Notes: a model not told the origin generated them from the letters alone. A stretch of DNA of 64,000 nucleotides from Nepenthes gracilis (GCA_033239525.1 BSYO01000003.1:8550001-8614000), one strand, 5' to 3'; positions 10,537 to 22,110 are shown, numbered from the stretch's first letter. A program made the numbers and translations.

Positions 10537-11630
10537 CGATAAAAAGAAGTCTAGAAGCTGACGAGGCGGATAGCCGCCCTCTCGCGGTTCCTAGCCAAGT
10601 CGAGAAGTATTTGCCCTTCTTCAAGGCGCTAAGGGACACCAAATCGCACGGGTTCAAGTGGAATGAAGAATCGGCGAAGCCTTGAGGGGCGAAGACTTAC
10701 CTCTCCTCTAGCCGCCGCTTTTAAGCTCATTGCCTTGTGGGGAAGATCTCTATCTCTACCTGGCCACATCGGCGTCATCCCTCGGCTCACGTGCTAGTTG
10801 CGGAGCACGAAGGCAAGCTGCTTGATCGGTGTATTACGTAAGTAGGGTGCTAAGCGCGTAGAGGCCCGCTATCGCACGTTTGAAAAAGATGGCGCTCGCG
10901 CTTGTCTATCATTTGGCGCGGAAGGCTGCGACCCTACTTCCGGTCTCATCGGATCGTCGTCTTTTGACGGACTAGCGGCCCAAGTCGATCTTACGAGAGC
11001 CGGTGGCGTCGTAGGAGTGGTTAAGTGTTTTGTCGAGCTTGGAGAGTTCGACTTGGAATTCGGCCCGGCCCCGTGAAAGGGCAGGGCTGTGGCGGACTTT
11101 ATCGTCGAGGCGGCCAATGCCCGGCCGGGGACGAAAACTGACAATCAAGAGATCAAGAGACAATTCATTCACAATGTAGACCCTAAACGTAGGCGGATCG
11201 TCTACCCGGACGAGGCAGCGGAGGCAGTATCGTGTTAGGGCGCCCGAGGGTGTGGAGATCGTATACTCCGTTACTCCGGCCTTCCGGCCACGAACAAGCG
11301 TTGCGGAGTATGAGGCCCTCCTCTGCGGGCCTACGGCACAAGCGAGGAGTGTTCAGCGCGGTCGTTGGTCGTGCGTAGTGACTCGAACTCGTGGTGTCAA
11401 TCGGTGAAGGGGAACCGAAGCCTCGAAACCACAACTTGTGAGGTGCAGCGAAAGTAAGGGCCCTGATCCCTGAGTTCGGTCGGTTTGAGATCGAGCATAT
11501 CGAGATCGGATAACGAACGCTGGCCGTCGAGTCGGGGCCGCGTCCGCGGAACAATGAGAGTAATACGCAAAGGAGCCTAGGGAAGTCGAGCGTACCCAGC
11601 ATCGGCGCCGAAGACAAAGAAGTCCTTCAT
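10537..11630 (+). pseudogene. Element A RNase H region, decayed
   Basis: Follows RT directly (FLAKSRS-like wording near 10590, then KALRDTKSHGFKWNEE at about 10620-10670). VKCFVELGEFDLEF at about 11020-11060 corresponds to VKWAIELGEFDIES in element C. Many stops. Residues of the catalytic DEDD set cannot be assigned with confidence. Confidence 0.6.
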
Positions 11631-11639
11631 GTCGCGAGG

Positions 11640-12885
11640 GACAGTGGATGACGCCATACGTAAGGTTATTAACCGAAGAAACCTACCGGAAGACATCAAA
11701 GAAGCCAAGCGAATCAAGAAGGCAGGCGGGATGGTACACGGTCCTAAATGGGAGATTATACGAGGCGAGGATACTCCACACCTCTCCGAAGTGCCTTACT
11801 TGGAGTAAAGCGGGCTACGCGTTAGCGTAGTACACTTGGGGGCTGTGCGGATCACACATTGGCGGGAAGAACCTAGCGTTCAACGTCATGCGGCGGCAAG
11901 GTTCTCTTGGCCCACCATGAAACGAGACGCTATGGAATTCGTCCGCAAGTGTGAAAGTTGCAGTCCATGGCAACATGGCGCCACCCGGCCGCACACCGAG
12001 CTGCACTATCTCCAATCTCCATGGCCGTTCGCACAATGGGGGCTCGACATACTTGGACCCCTTCCAATGTTCTTCGGATGAGAAAATTCTTGATCGTTGG
12101 CATCGACTACTTCACAAAATGGGCGGAAGCCGTCCCACTCGCAAAGATCACGAGAGCGAGACGCCGACGGAGTTCCTCCGTCGGGCATTGTTTTGCCGCT
12201 TTGGGATTCGAGGTTGTAATAACCGATACTTGAAACCCCGATTCTGGCAAGCGCTTCACGAAATCTTGCCGCGACCTTCGCATTAAGCTGGAGTGCACAC
12301 GTCCGTGGCGCACCCTCAAGCAAACGGACAGTCGAAGTCACCAACCGCACACTGCTTGCTGCACGGGTTGAAAACCCGAGGTTGGAAGACGCGAGGGCTC
12401 TGGGAGCTACCGTCGGTGCTATGGTCGTCTTGAACAAGCTGAGAGAACCAACAAAGGAGACGCCCTTGACATTTGCTTTAGTGGTGAGTTTTGTGGTACC
12501 GTGGAAATGGGAATGCCAAGCACTGCGGATCGAATGTTTCGACCAGCCACCAATGAGCGAAGGCTTCGGAAAGTCTGGACTTGCTCTCGGAAGTTCGAGA
12601 CGCCGCACGACTCAAAACCACGGCCTACCAACAATGTAGTCGCACGGTACTACAACAAGTGAGTGAAGGCACGCCAGCTGGAAGTTGGAGATCTGGTCCT
12701 CCGAGCGTAGAGGCGGGAAAGATTTCAAATAGGAACAAGCTCTCCCGGGTGGAAGAGAACATTCCTCGTCTCCGTAATCCTCGGGAGCGGAGCGTACAAA
12801 GCGCGCGCCCAGGCAGCAAAGCTGGTCCCGCGGACCAGAGCGCCGCCAACTTAAGAAAATACTATCGTAATGCGGCTCAGACTCG
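11640..12885 (+). pseudogene. Element A integrase, decayed
   Basis: Zinc-binding tail KRDAMEFVRKCESC near 11920-11970; core start WPFAQWGLDILGPLP near 12020-12066 with the first catalytic Asp; IVGIDYFTKWAEAVPLAKIT in a shifted frame at about 12090-12150; VVITDT at about 12215-12230 followed by a stop where TDNG is expected. The C-terminal domain is recognisable near 12660-12850 (EVGDLVLRA, FLVSVIL, GAYKA). Integrase would insert the cDNA. Several frameshifts. Confidence 0.85.
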
Positions 12886-13025
12886 AGTAAGTCGCTGCGC
12901 ATGCATCATAATGAGTGCTTGAACATGAGTTTTATTTTTGATTAGCATAATTACTCTATCATCCTGCATATTCATTTGTGTGAGTTAATGACATGCATCG
13001 CAATCTTAAATCAAGCGACCTGGCG

Positions 13026-13341
13026 CCCCTAAGTCGGGAGGACAAGCGTCCGTCCGAAACCGATCCTTGGCTCGGTGCAGGGCGGTCAGCGAGGCCGTCT
13101 CGGGACTCCGTCCTCACGCCGGGTGGCACAGGGGCGGCTTTACTCACCATGGCTCCACGCCAAAGGCCCCGGCCACCCGAGAGACTAAGCCCGTGCTAGA
13201 GCGGCTGGAGGCATCCGGTGTAAGGTGGGACAAAGGATCAGGCGATCCATTCCAAAGGCTTCACGCCATCGACCCCTGTGGTCAAAAACATTAGGCACAG
13301 GGGCTCCTGAGTCCCCCTCTCGGCTGACAAAACCTTAGGGG
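13026..13341 (+). other. Post-integrase segment bracketed by CCCCTAAG / CTTAGGGG
   Basis: CCCCTAAGTCGGGAG at 13026 and CCTTAGGGGCAAAGAATAGC at 13333 are conserved with element C (61369 and 61626) although the sequence between has diverged. The 8-base arms CCCCTAAG (13026-13033) and CTTAGGGG (13334-13341) are exact reverse complements and could pair. Inside, ACCGA...TCGGT (13059-13076) followed by GCAGGGCGGTC resembles one hairpin unit of the element C array. No protein is expected here. Confidence 0.55.
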
Positions 13342-14200
13342 CAAAGAATAGCGAGGCGTGCGCGACCTTCTCCAACGAAGAGAGCACCATCGAGTCTACA
13401 ATAGTGCGTGGGTTAGGACCTCAACTTGGTGATTATAATGCTTTGAGCGGAGCGACACACCTCCCATGATCAGATGCGGCGAGTCCTAGACCCGGAGTCA
13501 GTTGCCGCGGCCCGACCAGCGGCTAGCGGTGACCCTCGTTGAGGCTCCGGGGGCTTGGTGGCGACATCCCGCTCCACCGGATCGAGCCCCCAAACGCGTA
13601 AGCTGTGATGACCTCCTCTTACGAAGGACGAACACCACGCAAAGAAGGCGCTGGATAGGGCCTTAACAACAACGGCTCCAAAGAGCCCAACGTTCAAACA
13701 TGGAGCATGATCCAACGAACGGAAACAAAAGCGAAAAGCAAGCAACACTCTACGATAGAAAAAGCATGGACACGAAATGTAAAAGATGCTTCTCATTCAT
13801 GCGAAAAAGAATGATATGGTACAAAGACAAAAGACAATCTCAAAACTCAAGCCTCCGGCAAAGGCTAGTCGGGGAAGACTCGATGGACCCGCTTCCTCAG
13901 GAAAAGTCTTCGGGCGGGACACCTCTCCTACCCCTGCGTTCCCTGGATGGAGGACGCCGGTGGGATGTGAGGAGCCGCCAGGGAAACAATCCTACGACAC
14001 AAGCGGATGCCGTCTCAATAACGAGCATCCATCACCTGCTGCACCTCTGATGGAGAATGCCGACCAACCATATCCCCAACCAACCTGGCGATTCTTTCCT
14101 CCGCGGCGGTGAGAAGACCCTCCAAGCGCTCGACTCCTTCCGCGGCTACCCGTTCTCCTTTGTAAGAGATGCGATCTCGGGGCACAGCCGCTATGGGCGA
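13342..14200. other. Element A post-integrase sequence without recognised function
   Basis: High-GC sequence between the bracketed segment and the antisense ORF relics. Several short open frames on both strands show no recognisable domain. It would hold the 3' end of the antisense gene by analogy with element C. Confidence 0.5.
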
Positions 14201-14219
14201 GTTCTTGCCCGCTAAGGAT

Positions 14220-15743
14220 GGTCAGCTGCAGTCCCCACAAAACAAGGAAGATTGCACATCGAAGGGGACCGCACCACCAGGAACCTGCATAGAAGGAAAG
14301 ATCAGAGGCATTCCCAAAATAAACGACGAAGGGAGAAGGTTAGAAAGAAGCAACCGTACCGCAGAAGAGGCGACGCGCGGGGAGCGTGCGAGATTACTCG
14401 GGAGAGCCTCTCCGGAAGTCTCCGCTCTTTCCTTTCTTTGGAGGCGGGCCAGGCTGAAGCGCGGCGGCCGTAGGAGCGCTCGAAGGCTCTGCCGAGGGGG
14501 CGTCCGGCTGCCTTCGCCGGCCCCGCCGGATCGGCGGCGACAGCGGCGCCTTGCTCGAAGACGGGATCGAACCTCCGGAGGCCTAAATGCAGAGAGGGGA
14601 TCCGCAAAGATCACGCCGAGGCTCCTCGGGCTCCACGATCCCCGTCGCAGCCACAGGCTTGTGGCGAATGGCTCCTCCGGTGCTCAATATGACGACATCG
14701 TCCGTCGCCTCAGCGGCACCGCGGCGGATGGATCCCGGCCAGTAGAGACTCGACCTCGCGAGACTTGCGAGTGGATAGTTCCGCGGTCGGGTCGGCGAGG
14801 GTGCGGCGATTTCCCTCTGGCGACCAGCCGCTGGCGGAGTCTCTTTGGGCGGACTTCCCGCAATGGAAGGACCGGCGACTCGTCTCGGGACCTCCTCAAA
14901 GGGGTCCCTTCGGCTTCCCTTAGCCGTTTAAGGACAGCAGCGTCCTCATCGTCGCCGACGACACCAGTAAGCGTGACTTTCCTCATCGTTCCCCGAGGCG
15001 GTAGGGAGGTGGCTGTCTCTCGGGAGCTCCTTGCCGGAGTCGGCTATCGCCCAACCAGCAGGAGGTTCCCATCTGCCGATCTCAAACGTGACAGATGTGT
15101 GGAAATAACCCTGGACCGAGAACCTTTTTTCTTCCGATTTGATGGTGGATAGCAGCTTCGAGGATTCTGCAAAGTCCTCGTCGGTGGGCTTGTCCCGGAA
15201 GTACTCCGAGATCGGTCCCCACGCCCTCGGAAGCTCACGGTCGAGAGGGCTCGGGAAGAAGAAGCGCTCATTCCAGCCCTTCACGGAGTCAGGATTGGTG
15301 CTGCGAAAGTTGAACCGGCTTGGGAAAGCGATACCTAGTCCTCCGACTCGTGACCAGAAAAATTATCCTTGCCGCCTTCTCATTGAAGGCGACTGGGTGA
15401 ATAAGGCGAAGACACCAGAGAGATACGGATAGCGCAAGGCATTGGGATGTAGCCTTGCCATTGGGACTCCCGGTAGCACCCGACCCGCTGCGTGCAAAGG
15501 ATTGATTCGAAAAACAAAGCCCCCCCTCAGATGATGCTCGTACACCGTGATAAAGCCCTCTGGGGGGGCGTTGGCTCTGTCTTGTGCGTCGGGAACACGG
15601 AAACTTAGGTCGCTGGGAATCGCATAGTCTACCCTAAGAGAGGCTATGTACCCCTCAGTCAAAACCGACCTGGTGTTACAGACACCATGGCGCACAGTTC
15701 TGGAAATGTGAGAAGAGGAAGAGCTCTTTACTTTCGCTGCCAT
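14220..15743 (-). pseudogene. Element A antisense ORF 1 (PF04195-like)
   Basis: On the strand opposite gag-pol. The ATG at 15743 opens MAAKVKSSSSSHIS and leads to PPEGFITVYEHHLRGGF near 15530-15580, which matches GFITVYEVHLKGGL in element B and GYITVYEAHLR in element C. A second block, KGWNERFFFPSPL near 15250-15282, corresponds to KNRFFFVKVGEKW in C. I assign the N-terminal part to the plant 'putative gypsy type transposon' family (PF04195-like) from motif memory. Further down the frame is basic and Ala/Arg-rich and breaks repeatedly. Function of the family is unknown. A TATA-like box lies about 75 bases upstream of the ATG. Confidence 0.7.
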
Positions 15744-15814
15744 TTGTCTCTCGAAAACCACAAGAGTAAAAAGGAGAAGAAATCAGCGGAAGGAAGGAAG
15801 CGATTGTCGTTTGG

Positions 15815-15824
15815 TTTAAATAGA
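15815..15824 (-). promoter_or_regulatory. TATA-like box upstream of antisense ORF 1
   Basis: CTATTTAAAC on the minus strand, about 75 bases upstream of the ATG at 15743. That spacing would allow a short 5' leader. Comparable boxes precede the antisense starts at 16740 (element A) and 43136 (element D). Confidence 0.45.
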
Positions 15825-16149
15825 CGGCGCCAAGCCAAGAGGCGGGAAACCAAAAACGCCACCGCCTCCGGAGATTGAGACACGTGGTGGCATTAAGGCG
15901 CACCGCAGAATCGATCGGTGCAATGATGGCTAGGCGCCGAGGCTAGCAGGCGCGACCCTTGGCAGCTCGGCTAGGGTCACTGGCGCCGCCATTAAATGGG
16001 GGCTCACGATAGCAGAACCCCGAAGACGCGCACGATAAGCGCAAGATAAAAAAGGGGAGCTTGAGCCAAGAAGCATTGAGAAAATTCAGCGGAGCGAGAC
16101 GATGCGAAAAGCAGATTCTCATTACGGCAAATAGTTCTCATTACAAACG

Positions 16150-16740
16150 CTAGCAAAGAAAAGAAAAGGATGCAACAACGCATTTAAACGGCTAACGGTC
16201 GGTGGCGGTGGAGGAACTTTGAACGTGATAATCCCTGGCCCGATCACGGGTCTTGGCGGACGAAGTTACGAGGATCTAGGACCCCACGCGGGCGTGGATC
16301 CTCCGTGAAGCTAGCCTTGGCAAAGCCTACTTGGCGTCAAAATAACTCCGCTCAAGGCCGGGTTCACTCCTTCCTTGAAGCCTCGACCTCGGCTCCGTCG
16401 CAGCAACTTCAACCTCAATGTCGCCGCCCGAGTTGCTCCGTTTCTTCTTCAAGTGCCAATATGCGGTCCTGCGCCCCCACGGGCGCCGCCCAGCCGTGGC
16501 CTCGGCCTCCGACTTCGGCGCAGCGCTCTCTAAATGTGCGGCGCGGGCCCTCGGCCATTCCACCTAAATCGCAGCGGCCCCTCGCGGTTGGACTCCCTCA
16601 AGCTTCGGAGGCGGTCCGCGACTCCGTGAAGGGCCAGCAACCGTGGCCCCAGAGCGGACCACTCCTGAAGACCCAAGGGCGTGAGAGCCAGACTCAGACC
16701 CATTGGAAGAGCGATCCGAGTCGCTGGATGTGTCCTCCAT
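16150..16740 (-). pseudogene. Element A antisense ORF 2 (Ser/Asp-rich, coiled coil)
   Basis: The ATG at 16740 opens MEDTSSDSDRSSNGSESGSH, an acidic Ser/Asp-rich start. Downstream, in another frame near 16430-16475, is DRILALEEETEQLGRR, a short predicted coiled coil. The layout (TATA box, Ser/Asp-rich N-terminus, coil) parallels the minus-strand ORF of element D at 43136. No known domain. Stops and frame changes after about 16564 make it a relic. Confidence 0.5.
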
Positions 16741-16832
16741 TGACTTCACGGCAAGGAAACACGCAGAGGAAGATTAAACTGCCAGCAGATGGACAAGTAC
16801 AGAGATGTGCCAGATTTCGGGAGAAAGTGGCG

Positions 16833-16842
16833 TATTTAAATA
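16833..16842 (-). promoter_or_regulatory. TATA-like box upstream of antisense ORF 2
   Basis: TATTTAAATA, about 95 bases upstream of the ATG at 16740 on the minus strand. The motif is its own reverse complement, so the strand comes from context. Confidence 0.4.
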
Positions 16843-17131
16843 GGCAAATCTTCTCCTGAAAAGGCGGTAACTCAAAAGCGGGAAGCATTTAAGGAAGGGC
16901 CAATGAGGATTCTCCACGTGGAGACCCACGAATACTTGCGTGTTTCAAGACGGGCACGCCTCCGACCGCGCGAGAAATTAAATGCGCCGGCTGTCCCAGA
17001 GACGTGACGGTTGACAAGGACCCCACAAGCTCCCAAAGGATGACGCGTGGATCCTCGGGGCAAAACGCCGCCGGCAGAGAAAAGCATTTACGAAGACGAG
17101 ACAAAAATTGAAGATAAAAGAGGCTACTTCT

Positions 17132-17800
17132 TTTATTAATCAATGCTCTTACAAAGTACAAGATCTACAACCATGAAGTCTGAGAAAGACGAAAAGAAGA
17201 CCGCGGTGCGAAGGCTTGGTATGCTCCGTACCTCGTCCCCGGAGAGCCTGCCGAACCACGATGCACCCGGATCCGCGCGGCTTGATCGAATTTCGCCCGA
17301 GTACAGGCGGGAAGCGAGCATCCCCGGTGGGCGTTTAAAGCATTCAATCCACAGGGGTCCGAAGCATCAAGTCGGGCACTCAGGAGAGACGGGCAAGAAG
17401 CTCAGCTTCCACGGAGGGCTACTGACCTCGCACTCCTTCCGCGGTTAGCGCCTTGGCGTGGCTCATGATTGGACACTGCGAAAGCCGTCGCCCCTGCGGG
17501 CGAAGGCGGCCATGGGGATCGTCCAAAAATCCGCTCAACCTAGCCATGGCCGTAACCCGGAAGGAAGCACGCGGCGGCGGCCCGGAATGGCCAAGCCACT
17601 CTCGTTAGCAAAGAAAGCAAGCCATAAGGCATGGGCTCTGGCTTGGTCTCCACCCGGGATCCCGGGCATGCAAGTGGTCCATCCAACTCCTTCTCGAGTG
17701 CCCACCGGGGGTGGGAAAGCGAGAATCTTCTCATTGCCTTTTCGATTTCTTTGGTAAGGGATGGACTCCACTTGCTCAAATGCCCTCCTATTTATGGGCA
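17132..17800 (-). pseudogene. Possible antisense unit 3 of element A
   Basis: A minus-strand TATA-like CATAAATAGG near 17785-17800 is followed by a broken frame (LTKEIEKAMRRFSLSHPRW) and, 650 bases on, by a minus-strand AATAAA at 17132-17137. The matching region of element D (about 45140 down to 44345) has CATAAAAGG and a degenerate GATAAAA. No domain is recognised. The unit may simply be part of the 3' untranslated region. Confidence 0.3.
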
Positions 17801-18065
17801 AGACGAGGCTATCCCCTCACCCGGCGTAACACGGCATCCAAAGAGCGTCTTTCGGGCAATAAAGAAATGACCAATCGATCGGACGCAACCCGAGGCGCGT
17901 GAATCTCGCTTTGGTGAGGTGGCCAGGTCACGGCGCTGAAAAGCTGCCAGCTCTGGGAAAAGGCGCAAACACTGAAGACGACAAAAAATGGCGCGGCACG
18001 AGGAAGGGTATGAGGCTGCGCGGAAATGGGCCCGGAAGGACATGCCGGGCCCGAGCCAGCCGCCC

Positions 18066-18080
18066 GGGCATGGGGGCTAG
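18066..18080 (+). other. Polypurine tract of element A
   Basis: GGCATGGGGGCTAG lies directly before the 3' LTR (TGTTGGG). Elements B (GGCATGGGAGGCTA) and D (GTATGGGGGCTAA) have the same tract in the same place. It would prime plus-strand DNA synthesis. Confidence 0.85.
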
Positions 18081-19082
18081 TGTTGGGTCCCATGTCCACC
18101 CCATGAGATAAGCCAGCCCACGGCAGTCGCGGCCCAAAAGGAGACTAGAAGCCCACGTGAAGTAATCAGCCCAGCCCAAGGGCGGAAAGGCGCGAGTCCA
18201 CGATGGAAGAAGGCAACGGAAACCTGCAGCGCATTAAATGCGTCATCGGGAACAGGTAGAAAAGACGGAAAGGCTAACTGATAGGCGTGGGTGACGCGGC
18301 GCCAAGCGGCAGCACTGCCGTCTACAGTGGCCAACCAATCCCCGTTCGGGGAAAAATCGGCGTGGTCAATAACGCTGAGGACGTAAGCACGGCATCAGGA
18401 CAGCCGCGTGGCCGTGGTCCCATGTCCATGATACGACTGGCCGCGCGATGGCCGAAACAACAGCGTTTTGGCTCCCAAGAGTCCAATGGGGTGAGGCGTA
18501 TAAGAACCCTCACACCCCACAGAGAAAGGGACTTTTCGATCGATCTTTGGACCTTTTCTGGAGATCTCTTCGAGCATCTTACACTCTTTACTTCCCTTTG
18601 AATCAAGAATTCAAACGGCGAATCGCACTCAGCTGCTTCCCTCTTCTCTAAAACATGCGAGTGACGGGTCAAGACGGAGCATTGTCTCATCTAGCTAACC
18701 CGCTCACCATCCCAGCATCCTCTGAGATCACGGGAAAGTCGGCCACCCATTGCGGTGCATCGAGGAAGGCGAACGCCTTCCACTACTCCGCTTATCATTT
18801 CTCCACATCACCGCACAAGCATCTTTTACGCTTCACAACATTTCTCCAGCGCACCCCTTTAGCGTGCGCTATTTCCGTTTATCAAGGAATTTCTTGACTT
18901 TGGAGCGAAAGCGGTACCGGTGGGAGAAATCTGCCGGACCTTGACCTATTGTTTGTTGTTTGTGTTGTGCGAGGTCAAGTTCACGTGGACGGAGCAGGAG
19001 ACATGCCCGGTTAGCCAGCACATCTTAGGAATCAGAGAATTTCCTCCTGTCAAGTCACGACAATAGTAGGCGGGGCGTAACA
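18081..19082 (+). repeat. 3' LTR of element A
   Basis: 1002 bases, starts TGTTGGGTCCCATGTCC and ends GGCGTAACA, followed by the TSD GTTTC. It shows substitutions and small indels against the 5' LTR across the unit, indicating an old insertion. Confidence 0.93.
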
Positions 19083-19087
19083 GTTTC
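19083..19087. repeat. Target-site duplication GTTTC (right copy of element A)
   Basis: Matches 6380-6384 exactly. Confidence 0.9.
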
Positions 19088-19640
19088 TTTTCTCATAAAG
19101 GTTCAATAATTTAATTGATTCATATTTATTTTATAGATTTTTGATTTACAAAGCCTATAAATTAGTGAGACAAATCGGTCTTATTTTAAACTATATTCAA
19201 TAATAATTATGACAAAGCTTATCAAAAATTGATTAAGGAGGGAAAAAATGTAATACATCAAAAAGATAATATTGGTTTTTAATATTATTAATTAAAAAAT
19301 ATATGTGGACTCTAATTTTTGGAAATTAAATTTCCCATAAAATTTAAAATCTAGCGTTACATAAATGAAGTAGCGCAATTTTATCTAGCTTTATTATTAC
19401 TTAATATTATATAGTTTTACATCCCACGGTCTTTTAAATTAATCTACGTGCCAAAAAATTATTTCAATTTGGATACTAAACGTATAATTATTTTAATATA
19501 ACCAATTATTTGATTTCTAAATAAATAATTTAAACTAAAAAATAAAAATAAGATTATCCCAATATTTTCAAAAACGTTTGAGCAGCAAATTCACCCACTT
19601 CACTGTCTTTTTGTCTCCACTTCACTAGTTCGATTCCCGC
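19088..19640. other. AT-rich DNA upstream of the malectin pseudogene
   Basis: No coding or repeat family recognised. It may contain the former promoter of the pseudogene. Confidence 0.5.
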
Positions 19641-20480
19641 TCTCACCTCCATCCCTGTCATGGTCACGAGCAATTCCCTGCCACCACCTCCGGCCAGATG
19701 AACTGCTACCTCCTCCCGTTCCGCCGACGGATGTGACTGCTTCCTCACATTCAACGTCTCCTTCCACGGTAATGTCGACGGCAAGTCTTACCCTCCGATC
19801 TTCGAAGTCTCCTTCCACGGTAATGTAGCCCTTCATCTACCTCTCTCCCTGACCCGAAGCCTCTCGCCCAACGGCTTCTACTCCGGTCTATGCTCTTTGA
19901 TCTCCGACGGTAATTCCGATGTCTGTCTTTACGGCACTGCCACCGATCCTCCGGTGATCGGATTGCTGGAAATCAGTTAGCTCGATCCGTCGTCGTATGA
20001 TTCAAGTTCTATTGGCAGCGATTACATTTTAGTAAATTACGGTCGATGCAACTGCAGCGATGAACAGTGGGGCCAGGGATTTTGCAACGATACGGATTTC
20101 TTCAGCCGATCAAGGTATTCGGGATATCGAACTTCGATCAAAGGTTGCCGAGTGAGTTGAAGCCATTTTGACAGTCAAGATGCGGCAAATGTTTACAGGG
20201 AGCCGGATAATTTACCGTTGAAATTGTACCAATCCAGTGGATTGGTAAGAGGTTTTGGAATATGAGTTGAATGTTGATGCGACGAATACAGGGCAGAGGA
20301 GTTTTGATGTATTGGTTAATGGGGCGAATGTGAATCGAACTGACGTATTTCAGCAGGTGGGTGGTTTTTCTTACATATGATTGGAATTATGTTGCCAATA
20401 TTTGAGCATTGTTTCTGGGCTGGAGAATTATCCGTTTGTTGCAAAAGATCGGACCAAGGTTACTTGCCAAGGTACTAGTG
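19640..20480 (+). pseudogene. Malectin-like/LRR receptor-like protein, 5' exon (broken)
   Basis: Translation shows malectin-like landmarks in several frames: MNCYLLP, then FNVSFHGNVDGKSYPPIFEV (family pattern: Asn-Cys-Tyr, a short strand, Asp-Gly, Pro-Pro-x-Phe), then FYSGLCSLISDGNSDVCLYG, PPVIGLLEIS and a stop, LDPSSYDSSS, and WGQGF. Further on, ANVYREPDNLPLKLYQS and LNVDATNTGQRSFDVLVNG match the second malectin repeat. In plants these proteins join an extracellular carbohydrate-binding-like region to leucine-rich repeats and a membrane span. In-frame stops (after EIS near 19978; near 20156) and frameshifts show a pseudogene. The last exon is probably at 27077. Confidence 0.8.
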
Positions 20481-21430
20481 CTTGACAAAAATTAATCTAT
20501 CATATGTAAATATAATCGCAATTACATTAAATATAAAAATAAATTAATAGCTAAAATATTAATGTCTTACCATTTAATAATTTGTACCGATTGCTTAAAT
20601 TATTGTAAATTTTTAATGATTTGGATCTTCTAGGCCTTCAATACTTTTTAATGATGTTATATAATTAGAGTATTTAATTTTAGGTATCCAAAACAAAAAG
20701 TAACTTGAAATATGTATGAGTATTTTTTATTTAAATGTCTAAGGTGGTAGTTGCCACTTATGAAGGAAGTGGATGATTATGGATACTCCAAAATCAGGAG
20801 AAATTGTAGACCATTAACTACAGCTTTCAAATTCAAAAAGAAGGTAACAAATTCAATTATTTAAAATTTTAACATTCTCTCACTTGTTCATACATTTCAC
20901 TCAATATGATATTTAAAATCTATCTTTTCACATTTTTAAGAAATAAAATACATAAATCGTAGCGATAGATCCTCTATTAATAAGTAGTATCTTTCAAACA
21001 TTACAATGTATTATATTTCCTAAAATACTAGCTAATGTGTGGTAACAATACTTAATAAATAAATCTTATGTTTGTTTTAGGTCCAATAAGTGTTGATTTT
21101 CTCAAAATAGATATAATTAATGTGTACAAAAATCTAAGAAAATATTATAAAAAAATAAAAATTTCATAAAAAACATTATTATTCATATAATAAAAATCAC
21201 GTAATCAAACCTAATCCTATTCTAATTATATGATTATTGAATCTCAATAGTGATATATCTTTCATTAAAGGATCAATGATATTAACTCAATGTTAAAGTA
21301 TTCAAGGACTATTTTTTAACACATTTCTTTGTGGCTAAAAAATCTATGTCAATGTATTTGTTTCCACTACTATTATTATTTTTAGCTAAGCAAAGGTAGT
21401 TGAATTGTTCAAATATGTCCTCAATAATTA
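20481..21430. other. AT-rich DNA, presumed former intron
   Basis: No coding similarity recognised. It lies between pseudogene exons and the inserted copia relic. Confidence 0.4.
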
Positions 21431-21439
21431 GAGATGAAA

Positions 21440-22110
21440 TCTACCACTTTAAACCCAAATATAAATTTTCTCACCTATACACATACTTTGCAGCCTCAAA
21501 ATAGGAAATGAACTCAATCTCTATTGTAAAAGTAACAGTTAGGGTCTGCTCTACACTTCTGCAAGATACTATTCTACTGGTAAATATAAATACATATCTA
21601 GATGTTAATTTATGTGGATCAATACATCCAATAAAGTCCAAATTTGAGTAGCCAAATTCTTCCAAATTATCAGTCCATCAATATATAAGCATATAATCTG
21701 TGATACTTTAAAGATATATCATCACTTTTTCAGCAACTCTTTAGTGATCCAATGCTATAATAGTTTGATATCCTCTAAACATTTTTACACCGAAAGTGAT
21801 GTCAAGTATTGTGCAAATCTAAGTATACATCAAGCTTTCAATAACAAAAATATATAAAATGTTTTTTATTTGTCTCCTTTCAAAATTATTTTTTGGACAC
21901 TAGTTCAAATTGAACCTATCATCCTTTACAATGGGAATTGCAATTAGTGAATAAATTTCCATTGGAAATCTCCATGAAAGTTTATTGATATAGGTTTCTT
22001 GAGATAGATCTAAAATATCTCACAACTTATCTCGATGGATTTTTGTCTTGAAAATTCATTTATACCTTATGACTTTCGTTCTATCAGGCAATTTAAGAAT
22101 ATATCTCAGA
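21440..22110 (-). pseudogene. Ty1-copia RT/RNase H fragment (minus strand)
   Basis: Reading the minus strand from 22110: a pre-RT piece (KLPDRTKVIRYK, a stop, IFKTK), then, after an internal deletion, DLSQETYINKLSWRF and PIVKDDRFNLN from the C-terminal RT. At 21665-21471 is an open RNase H segment with GYSNLDFIGCID, LTSRYVFIFTSRIVSCRSVE and IEIEFISYFEAAKYV, matching the copia RNase H signature. RNase H positions that are normally acidic are partly changed (TIEIEF for TMEAEF). No LTRs identified. It is AT-rich and very old. Confidence 0.85.

Larger units (their letters stand above)
6385..19082 (+). mobile_element. Element A: full-length Ty3-gypsy retrotransposon of Tat type
   Basis: 12.7 kb bounded by the TSD GTTTC (6380-6384 and 19083-19087). 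LTRs start TGTTGGGTCCCATGTCC. Order: 5' LTR, PBS, gag, protease, RT, RNase H, integrase, about 5 kb of post-integrase sequence with antisense ORF relics, polypurine tract, 3' LTR. The domain order, the RT wording and the long post-integrase region with antisense ORFs fit the Tat lineage. GC content is much higher than in the surrounding DNA. Coding regions are full of stops and frameshifts, so the copy is non-functional. Confidence 0.95.
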
